Assembly (NCBI GenBank): GCA_029263355.1
Contig: JAJCXQ010000012.1
Location: 1-32,421 of the forward strand
DNA from: Acidobacteriota bacterium
GTDB lineage: Bacteria; Acidobacteriota; Thermoanaerobaculia; Multivoradales; J023
DNA length: 32,421 nucleotides
Reading direction: 5' to 3'
In this document: piece by piece, positions 18,949 to 25,417 of the stretch
Numbering within the stretch: the stretch's first letter is position 1
How the letters are laid out: the number at the start of each line of letters is the position of its first letter
Notes under the pieces: generated by a model
Database searches by the model: none
What the model was told of the DNA's origin: nothing
What the model saw: the letters and a program-made list of their open reading frames with translations, nothing else
Position numbers and translations under genes: made by a program

Positions 18949-19360
18949 CTGGATCCTCGACCTCCTCCCCATCCGGAGCGGCCTCCCCATACAGAGCCTC
19001 CTCCACCCCCTCCAACCGCTGCCGTAGCTCTCGGATGGCATCGACGCCAAAACCGTAAATCCCGACCATCGAGCGGTCGATCGTAAGGGCAGCCTCGAGG
19101 GCAGGATGCGGATGCTTGGAGGGACGAGGACCCGGCAACGGGAACGCACCGGCAAAGAAAACCTTGGGTGGGCAGTCGATCGCGTCGAGGATACCGATCA
19201 GATGCCAGTACTTGAGATCAAGGGTGCCGGCCAAGAGCTGCGAGAGGTAACCCGCACTATGCCCCAGATGCTCGTCGATCTGGCGCCGGGGCACATCGGA
19301 GTCCTCGATCACGTCGCGGAGGTGATCGAGAAGTTGCTGGAGATCGCGTCGAGGAGACAT
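18908..19360 (-). CDS. XRE-type helix-turn-helix protein
   Basis: A 150-residue probable DNA-binding protein. Residues about 8-70 fit a Cro/CI-like helix-turn-helix: LQQLLDHLRDVIEDSDVPRR, IDEHLGHSAGYLSQLLAG (recognition region) and LDLKYWHLIGILDAIDCPP. Residues about 105-125 are a short coiled coil (IRELRQRLEGVEEAL), likely for dimerisation, followed by an acidic tail. The start ATG at 19360 has AGGA about six bases upstream. Its target is unknown; the adjacent AT-rich divergent region (19361-19406), upstream of the hybrid kinase, is the natural candidate. It overlaps the FHA gene tail-to-tail by 41 bases. Confidence 0.75.
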   Translation of the reverse strand: MSPRRDLQQLLDHLRDVIEDSDVPRRQIDEHLGHSAGYLSQLLAGTLDLKYWHLIGILDAIDCPPKVFFAGAFPLPGPRPSKHPHPALEAALTIDRSMVGIYGFGVDAIRELRQRLEGVEEALYGEAAPDGEEVEDPATRSTHDRTGHPD

Positions 19361-19369
19361 AGAGATCCT

Positions 19370-19397
19370 ATATTAAGACAATTCTCTTTTATAACAA
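19370..19397 (-). promoter_or_regulatory. Candidate promoter of the XRE-type gene
   Basis: On the minus strand TTGTTA (19397-19392) and TAATAT (19375-19370) are separated by 16 bp, each matching consensus at four positions, just ahead of the ribosome-binding site. The region is strikingly AT-rich against its neighbours. A 5-bp dyad AGAGA/TCTCT flanks the -10 region. Confidence 0.35.
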
Positions 19398-19523
19398 CTA
19401 ATTACAATGATTCGATCAAACAGCTCGCATCGATCGTCAACGGCAGACAGTGTAGGATTCAGAGTCAAACTCGCCGGTGTCCATCGAGCCTCCCACCCCT
19501 GGACGCCGACCCTCGAGCTCGTG

Positions 19524-22500
19524 ATGCCGCACCCCAATCACATCGGACGGCGGCGAGTCCTGTGGAGTCTTCTGCTGGGCTTGCTGCTCCTGTCACCGCC
19601 CTTGTCCGGGCAGGACGGAGCCCTGCGCTTCGACCGCCTGACCGTCGAAGACGGGCTTTCCTACAGTACGATCTGGTCGCTCTATCAGGATAGTAAGGGG
19701 TTCCTGTGGTTCGGTACCGGTGAAGGGCTCAACCGCTACGATGGCTACCGCTTCAAAGTCTTCAAACACGATCTCGAGGCCCCGGGATCACTTTCCGACA
19801 GCGGCATCAATGCGATCGCCGAGGATGCCCAAGGACGGCTGTGGCTGGGCACCAATGGCGGCGGGCTGAATCGTTTCCAGCGCGCTGATGAAACCTTCAT
19901 CCGCTACCGCCACGACCCAGGGGACAGCAGCAGCTTGTCCAATGATGAAGTTCTGGACCTGCTGGTCGGTCGCGACGGCACGCTGTGGGTCGCCACCCAG
20001 TCTGGCCTGGACCGTTTCGACGAGGCCACTAACAGCTTCCAACACAACCCGCATGAGCCCAAACTCTCGAAGAGCTCGGACAACAACAACACGGTCATCG
20101 ATAACACAGTCATCGACCTCTTCGAGGACAAAAACGGCATCCTGTGGCTGGGCACCGAAAACGGCCTCGGCCGCTTCGATCCTCGGACCGGAGCCTTTGC
20201 TCGGTTCGCCCATGATCCCAATGATCCCAAGAGCCTGAGTCACAACACCGTTTACGGCATCCAACAGGGTGCTGACGGAGATCTGTGGATCGCTAGTGAG
20301 AAAGGGTTGAACCGCCTCGATCTCCTCACCGGCACCGTCACCCGATATGTCCACGATCCGGACGACCCGACGAGTTTGGGCGAGGATGTTGTCGTTTCTA
20401 CGGCGATAGATGCTGACGGCCAGCTGTGGGTCGGCACCGCCAACCAAGGCCTGAGCCGGCTCGACCCTCTCACTGGCCGATTCACTCACCATCGTAATGA
20501 CCCCGCGGACCCGCGCACTCTGATCAGCGATCTGGTGACCGCGCTTTACATTGACCGCAATGGCCTGCTGTGGGTCGGGAGCTACACCGGCATCAGCAAG
20601 TACGATCCACAGCGGAACGCTTTCACCATCTACCGCCAGCAACAGTGGCGACAGCCCACATTGAGCGGCACCAGCGCCTGGGCGGTCACCCAAGATCGTT
20701 CGGGAGTGCTATGGGTGGGTACCGAGAAGGGCCTCGACGCTTTAGACCGGCAACATGGCACGATCGATAGCTTTCAGCACGATCCGAACCAACCCGACGG
20801 CCTACAGAGCGGACCGATCGCCACCTTGTTCGAGGATCGCTCAAGGACGTTGTGGGTCGGCACATGGGGTGGCCTCAGTCGCATGGATGAACGTCGCCGA
20901 CAGTTCGTTCACATCCCTGCCCACGACCCGATCGATCCTGAAACCCTGAGTAGTGACCTGATCCAGTCCTTGTTCGAAGACCGTCGTGATCGACTTTGGG
21001 TCGGCACCCTCGAGGGCCTCAACCACCTCGATCGAGCCACCCTGCGCGTCACCCGCTATCCGGCACAGCCGGGAGATCCCGAGGTCCTGGCCGAAGACAC
21101 GATTTACCAGATTCTCGAAGACCACACCGGTGTGCTGTGGTTCGCCACCCGCAATAACGGCATGTTTCGACTCGACGAGGAGCCTGAGCGCCGATTTGTT
21201 CAATACCAGGCGGACCCGCAGGACCCCAATCGGCTAGGTAGCAACGATATCGCCTGTCTGCACGAAGACCGCGAGGGTAATCTGTGGGTCGGCACCGTCG
21301 GCTCCGGGCTCCATCGACTCGACCCAACACGCCAGATCTTCACCCGCTATCGGCAACAGGACGGGCTTCCCAACAGCTCGATCATCGGCATTCTGGAAGA
21401 TGATGAGGGCCACCTGTGGTTGAGCACCCGCGACGGGCTGAGTCGTTTCGACCCGCGGACAGAGACGTTCCACAACTACGACCGCGCCGACGGGCTAGCG
21501 AGCAACGACCACTCCATGGTTGCCTCCCACCGAGGTCGCGAGGGCGAGATGTTCTTTGGCAGCGTTGGCGGCTTGACCGCGTTCTTTCCTGAGCGCGTTC
21601 GTGATGACGATCAGCCACCCCCGGTGGTCATCACCGACTTCAAGCTCTTCAACCGCTCGGTACGCCCGCGGTCGATCGATCCCGGCTCGCCGCTAGAGGG
21701 CTCAATCCTCGACGCCCGCGAGCTGACTCTCAGCCACCGTGACTATGTCGTTGGCTTCGAGTTTGCGGCGCTGCACTACTCCGACCCACGCCAGAACCGC
21801 TATGCCTATCGCCTGGAAGGCTTCGACCGTGACTGGATCGAAACCGACGCCAGTCAACGTTTCGCTCAGTACTCCAACCTGTCGGCGGGCGACTACATCT
21901 TCCGGGTTAAAGCATCGAACGACGACGGGGTTTGGAACGAGGAGGGCGCTGCGATCGCTCTGCGCGTCCTGCCGCCACCGTGGAAGACTTGGTGGGCGTA
22001 CACCCTTTATTTCCTGGCGTTAGCTGGGGTGCTCGTGGCCTACGTTCTCTGGCAGCAAAAGAAGGTTGAGCGCGAACGCGCCATCAACCACCGGCTACGG
22101 CAGGTCGACCGCCTGAAAGACGAGTTCCTGGCCAACACCTCGCACGAGCTCCGCACCCCGCTCTATGGCATCGTCGGCATCGCTGAATCGTTGATCGGCG
22201 GCGCCGCCGGCGAACCCTCCGAGGAGATCAAGTCGAACCTCGAGATGGTCGTCAACAGCGGGCGGCGACTCGGCAGCCTGATCAACGACATTCTCGACTT
22301 CTCTCGACTCACCGGAAAAAGCTTGGAATTGCGGCGTCAGCCGGTTGATCTGAGGGCCTTGGTGGATGTCGTGCTCAATCTGTCGCGGCCTCTCGTCGGC
22401 GACAAAAATCTCACGTTGATCAACGACATCGCTCCATCCCTGCCACCGGCCGATGCCGACGAGAACCGCCTGCAGCAGATTTTCCACAACCTGATCGGCA

Positions 22501-24191
22501 ACGCGGTCAAATTCACCACGGCGGGGACGATCAGAATTTCAGCAGTGGCCGGAGAGAACCTGCTCGAAGTACGGGTTGCAGACACCGGTCGCGGGATCTC
22601 TGATGGTGATCTGGACCGCATCTTCGAATCGTTTGAACAAGGTGAAGGATCGGCGATTCGACAGTTCGGCGGCACCGGCCTTGGCCTGGCGGTCACCAAG
22701 CAGCTCGTTTCCTTACACGGTGGCAGCGTATGGGTCGAGTCCAGGGTCGATGCCGGCACAACATTCTTCTTCACCGTACCGATCGCGCCAGCCTCCGCTG
22801 CAACACCGTCAGACGAAACGCTGGCGGTCGAACAGACCTTATACGAAACATCGCCGGTCGAAACATCGCCGGTCGAAAAACTGCCCGGCGAATCACCTGT
22901 GGCTGGGATAGCCCGTTCGCTGGCAGCCCGTTCATCGGCCGAATCGGAAGATCCCTTCCGCGCAGCGGAGCATGCCTTCATCCAACCGAGCAGCGCCCCG
23001 AATACGGCGACCTCTGCCAAACCGACCCTCTTGGTCGTTGACGACGAGCCGATCATCCGCCAGGTGCTGTGGAACTACTTGTCTCAGAGTTATCGTGTCC
23101 TGAGTGCCAATAGCGGACCCGAAGCGCTCGAGATCCTCAACAAGCAGTCGGTCGACCTTGTCTTGCTCGACGTCATGATGCCCAAAATGTCGGGCTATGA
23201 AGTGTGCAGCGAGTTGCGAAAGCAGCATGCCTTGGCCCGCCTGCCGGTGATTTTCCTCACCGCCAAGAGCCAGGTTTCGGACCGGGTTGTCGGTCTGGCG
23301 GCAGGGGCCAACGACTTCCTGACCAAACCGGTGGCCAGGGACGAGCTGAAGGCGCGGGTCGCTACCCACCTCGAGCTTCGTTTCGTCAACCGCGAGCTGT
23401 CCGAGCTCGTCACCGAGCGGACCGTGCAGATCGAGGAGCGCGAACGGCTGCTGCGCGAGCGTGAGCGCCTCATTTTGCAGCTCGAGGCGCGCAACGACGA
23501 ATTAGCGCGGTTCAATTACACGATCTCTCACGATCTCAGAAATCCACTGACCACCATCCGCAACTACATCGGCCTCCTCGAGCGCGACGCCCGAGCCGGC
23601 GACCAAGAGCGGGTGAAACATGACCTGGTGCGTATCGACACCGCCGCCAACCAATTGACTCAATCCCTCGACGAGCTCTACGAGTTCTCCCGTGTCGGCC
23701 AGCAACACAATCCCCACCAAGCCGTTCCTTTCATCGATTTGATCAACGAAGCTCGGGAAAAGCTCGACGCGGAGCTCACCGAACGCGGCATCGAGCTCCT
23801 GGTAGCGTCCGATCTGCCCATCGTCCTCGGCGACCGCCCGCGGCTGCTCGAAGTCGTACGGCATCTGCTAGACAATTCGATTCGTTACATGGGAGACCAA
23901 GCCAAACCCAGGATCGACATCGGAGCACGCACCGACGCAGGTCAAGCGGGCTCTCCCGTGTGCGTGCTCTTCGTGCGCGACAACGGCCAGGGCATCTCCC
24001 CGCGCTACCGCCGTAGAGTCTTCGAGCTCTTCGAACGTCTCGACCCCAAGGGCTCCAACGGCACCGGTATTGGATTGGCGCTGGTCAAACGGATCGTCGA
24101 GCTACATCACGGCCGCATCTGGGTCGAATCTCAAGGTGTGGGGCACGGCTCAACCTTTTGCTTCACGCTACCCATGGCCCGGACGGACTAA
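19524..24191 (+). CDS. Hybrid sensor histidine kinase: 14 propeller repeats, two kinase modules and a receiver
   Basis: A 1555-residue membrane sensor. After a signal peptide (RRRVLWSLLLGLLLLSPPLSG), residues about 35-692 carry 14 Reg_prop repeats (LWxGTxxGLxRxD), enough for two seven-bladed propellers; residues about 735-822 are a Y_Y_Y domain; residues 826-843 span the membrane (YTLYFLALAGVLVAYVLW). The cytoplasm has HisKA (His874 in HELRTP), HATPase (NLIGNAVKF, DTGRGIS, GGTGLGLA), an Ala/Ser/Glu-rich linker, a receiver (Asp1173/1174, phospho-acceptor Asp1216, Lys1268), a coiled coil, and a second HisKA (His1336 in SHDLRNP) with HATPase (DNSIRY, DNGQGIS, GTGIGLAL). There is no DNA-binding domain. 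The frame is open from 19407, but ATG 19524 begins the signal peptide; neither start has a clear ribosome-binding site. The signal sensed is unknown. Confidence 0.93.
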   Translation: MPHPNHIGRRRVLWSLLLGLLLLSPPLSGQDGALRFDRLTVEDGLSYSTIWSLYQDSKGFLWFGTGEGLNRYDGYRFKVFKHDLEAPGSLSDSGINAIAEDAQGRLWLGTNGGGLNRFQRADETFIRYRHDPGDSSSLSNDEVLDLLVGRDGTLWVATQSGLDRFDEATNSFQHNPHEPKLSKSSDNNNTVIDNTVIDLFEDKNGILWLGTENGLGRFDPRTGAFARFAHDPNDPKSLSHNTVYGIQQGADGDLWIASEKGLNRLDLLTGTVTRYVHDPDDPTSLGEDVVVSTAIDADGQLWVGTANQGLSRLDPLTGRFTHHRNDPADPRTLISDLVTALYIDRNGLLWVGSYTGISKYDPQRNAFTIYRQQQWRQPTLSGTSAWAVTQDRSGVLWVGTEKGLDALDRQHGTIDSFQHDPNQPDGLQSGPIATLFEDRSRTLWVGTWGGLSRMDERRRQFVHIPAHDPIDPETLSSDLIQSLFEDRRDRLWVGTLEGLNHLDRATLRVTRYPAQPGDPEVLAEDTIYQILEDHTGVLWFATRNNGMFRLDEEPERRFVQYQADPQDPNRLGSNDIACLHEDREGNLWVGTVGSGLHRLDPTRQIFTRYRQQDGLPNSSIIGILEDDEGHLWLSTRDGLSRFDPRTETFHNYDRADGLASNDHSMVASHRGREGEMFFGSVGGLTAFFPERVRDDDQPPPVVITDFKLFNRSVRPRSIDPGSPLEGSILDARELTLSHRDYVVGFEFAALHYSDPRQNRYAYRLEGFDRDWIETDASQRFAQYSNLSAGDYIFRVKASNDDGVWNEEGAAIALRVLPPPWKTWWAYTLYFLALAGVLVAYVLWQQKKVERERAINHRLRQVDRLKDEFLANTSHELRTPLYGIVGIAESLIGGAAGEPSEEIKSNLEMVVNSGRRLGSLINDILDFSRLTGKSLELRRQPVDLRALVDVVLNLSRPLVGDKNLTLINDIAPSLPPADADENRLQQIFHNLIGNAVKFTTAGTIRISAVAGENLLEVRVADTGRGISDGDLDRIFESFEQGEGSAIRQFGGTGLGLAVTKQLVSLHGGSVWVESRVDAGTTFFFTVPIAPASAATPSDETLAVEQTLYETSPVETSPVEKLPGESPVAGIARSLAARSSAESEDPFRAAEHAFIQPSSAPNTATSAKPTLLVVDDEPIIRQVLWNYLSQSYRVLSANSGPEALEILNKQSVDLVLLDVMMPKMSGYEVCSELRKQHALARLPVIFLTAKSQVSDRVVGLAAGANDFLTKPVARDELKARVATHLELRFVNRELSELVTERTVQIEERERLLRERERLILQLEARNDELARFNYTISHDLRNPLTTIRNYIGLLERDARAGDQERVKHDLVRIDTAANQLTQSLDELYEFSRVGQQHNPHQAVPFIDLINEAREKLDAELTERGIELLVASDLPIVLGDRPRLLEVVRHLLDNSIRYMGDQAKPRIDIGARTDAGQAGSPVCVLFVRDNGQGISPRYRRRVFELFERLDPKGSNGTGIGLALVKRIVELHHGRIWVESQGVGHGSTFCFTLPMARTD
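22845..22889 (+). repeat. 15-bp tandem repeat in the kinase linker
   Basis: Units 22845-22859 and 22860-22874 are identical (GAAACATCGCCGGTC), and a degenerate third follows to about 22889. They encode ETSPV-ETSPV-EKLPG in the linker between the first kinase and the receiver, where length variation is likely to be tolerated. Confidence 0.8.
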
Positions 24192-24335
24192 CTCGATCGC
24201 ACCACCAGGGGCGAGGATACCGTCGCCATGCCGAAGAACGCGGGAGTCGTCCGTCAATGGACCGTTCGCGGAGCCTTTGTAAGTTAGGCAATCTGACCGC
24301 TTCGCAAGCCTTTGACCTTCGTCTCGAGCGACAAA

Positions 24336-24630
24336 GGATCGTCCGGAAGCCTTCAAAAGTTTTGCACAAACCGCTAGGGACGGTCAGAAAGTCTAATGAC
24401 GTTTTACCAGAGAGGTCCCGGAACGTCCGGGAGGCCTCATGGCGTTTTGCCAAAAAGGTAATGGACGGTCCGAAAGGCTTTTGGCATTTTGCCAAAGCTT
24501 CAAAGGACGGTCAGAAAGTCTAATGACGTTTTACCGAAAGCGTCCAAGACGGTCCGGAAGCCTTCTGGCAATTTACCGAAAGCGTTCAGGACGGTCCGGA
24601 TGGTCTTAGGCAAAACTTTTTCGACTGATT
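24336..24630. repeat. Seven degenerate tandem repeats of about 42 bp
   Basis: Units start at 24336, 24378, 24420, 24463, 24505, 24548 and 24589 and are 41-43 bp long. Each begins with a GGAC-G-GTCC-like 9-bp dyad (exact in the units at 24463 and 24589), continues with GAAAG-CTT, then a TTTTGCC/TTTTACC-AAAG block. The unit at 24463 can also fold as TTTGGCA-TTT-TGCCAAA. Unit lengths of 41 and 43 break the reading frame, so a protein repeat is unlikely to be maintained now, although a frame through the first three units would give R-x-VRK-type 14-residue repeats. Confidence 0.85.
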
Positions 24631-24653
24631 TCAGTCATAAAGACCAAGAATAA

Positions 24654-24696
24654 GCCTTGCATGGAGGCGCCAGCGACACGGACGCTCCTGCAAGGC
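24654..24696 (-). other. Stem-loop downstream of the 16-codon gene
   Basis: On the minus strand GCCTTGCA-GGAG-CG pairs with CG-CTCC-TGCAAGGC with single-base bulges around a 13-base loop. The 8-bp outer stem is perfect. The minus-strand sequence that follows, TTATTCTTGGTCTTT, is T-rich but not a clean T-run, so it could be a weak terminator or an mRNA 3' structure. Confidence 0.45.
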
Positions 24697-24722
24697 CCGC
24701 CATGTTTCGAGGCCGATCGGGA

Positions 24723-24773
24723 CTAGTAGTCTTCGAGATCGAAGCCGGCTTTTACCTTGGTTTTGACTTGCAT
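24723..24773 (-). CDS. Tiny gene encoding a 16-residue peptide
   Basis: ATG at 24773-24771 to TAG at 24725-24723 encodes MQVKTKVKAGFDLEDY. An essentially ideal AAAGGAGGT (24781-24789) lies seven bases before the ATG, the strongest ribosome-binding site in the window with that of the SurA-like gene. The peptide has a basic first half (KTKVK), a small AG hinge and an acidic, aromatic C-terminus (FDLEDY). It resembles, from memory only, short KVKxxVKAG-type bacterial peptides of unknown or precursor function; I could not test this. No modifying enzyme, protease or exporter gene is next to it. Alternatives are a leader peptide or a fortuitous frame, though the ribosome-binding site argues against chance. 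It is antisense to, and downstream of, the hybrid kinase. Confidence 0.6.
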   Translation of the reverse strand: MQVKTKVKAGFDLEDY

Positions 24774-25336
24774 GACTTTCACCTCCTTTGGATGGCCGTG
24801 TGTCTGAATTCGTAGCTACGGCGTTGGCGTCACAAGGTTCTCGCTCAGTCGGGTTTAATTCTCGAGGAAACCCTCCGATTGATGCCTTCGAACCTCAAGC
24901 CACGCCGTTTTCGGCCCAGCGAGGGAGAGCTCGCGGAGCGAGCAAGCAGCGAGCGTGTTCGAGCTAAACGAATCTTGGCTTCTCGTATCGATCTGTAATA
25001 CATGTACTTATGCGTCTCGCAAGAGGACCGGCGAGTTCGGAGCTGCTGCGCAGCCCACGAGGTCGAACGAGCCCTCGATGCGTTCCTGGATGGAAACTAG
25101 CTACGCCACCCGTTGTACCAGGCAGCAGGTTCTCCACCACCCTTCAAGGCAGCGGCCAAGACCACCCACCGAGCGGTTACGATCGCCATATTGTCCTGAT
25201 CTAGTTAGATTCCGTCTCGACATGCTGTTTCGGTGTCAGCGTTCGAGGCCGTGGAGCGAGCACGAAGCCAATTGCTTGAGCTGCAAATAACATCTGAATC
25301 GGCTCAAACAACAGGCATCAAAAGAATCTAGGGCGG

Positions 25337-25402
25337 CACGTAAGAGGTCGTGCGATTTACGCAGGGCGCGCGCAGTCCGCACGCGCGACCGGCCTACGGT
25401 CG
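25337..25402 (+). promoter_or_regulatory. Cluster of hairpins in the leader of the pentapeptide genes
   Basis: Three inverted repeats follow each other just before the ATG at 25418: GCACG-8-CGTGC (about 25336-25353), CGCGCG-9-CGCGCG (25367-25387, with arms at 25367-25372 and 25382-25387) and CGACCG-GCCTA-CGGTCG (25386-25402). The last two touch and could be mutually exclusive. No T-run follows. They may shape the mRNA leader or bind a protein. Confidence 0.35.
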
Positions 25403-25417
25403 TTATCGGGCCGATCA

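Larger units (their letters stand above)
24192..25417. other. 1.2-kb region without a long gene
   Basis: Contents in order: 24192-24335, nothing recognised; 24336-24630, the 42-bp repeats; 24622-24640, a small GACTGA-TT-TCAGTC inverted repeat; 24654-24696, the stem-loop; 24723-24773, the 16-codon gene on the minus strand; 24790-25335, no supported gene, with a GCTCGC-GGA-GCGAGC hairpin (24929-24943) inside a GCGAGC-rich low-complexity patch; 25336-25402, three hairpins before the pentapeptide gene. A short frame at about 25229-25327 without a start signal reads like a coding remnant but could not be assigned. Confidence 0.6.

Noticed and set aside
19788..20693. Minus-strand open frame of 301 codons with repeated motifs
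   Set aside because: The repeats are the antisense image of the Reg_prop repeats of the kinase.
24158..24523. Plus-strand frame of 121 codons with R-x-VRK-like repeats
   Set aside because: It overlaps the kinase end, lacks a ribosome-binding site, and the 41-43-bp units break its frame after three copies.
24336..24630. CRISPR array
   Set aside because: Repeats are contiguous and degenerate with no unique spacers, and no cas genes are present.
24955..25290. Plus-strand frame of 111 codons
   Set aside because: No start signal, no recognisable domain and irregular composition; at most a decayed remnant.
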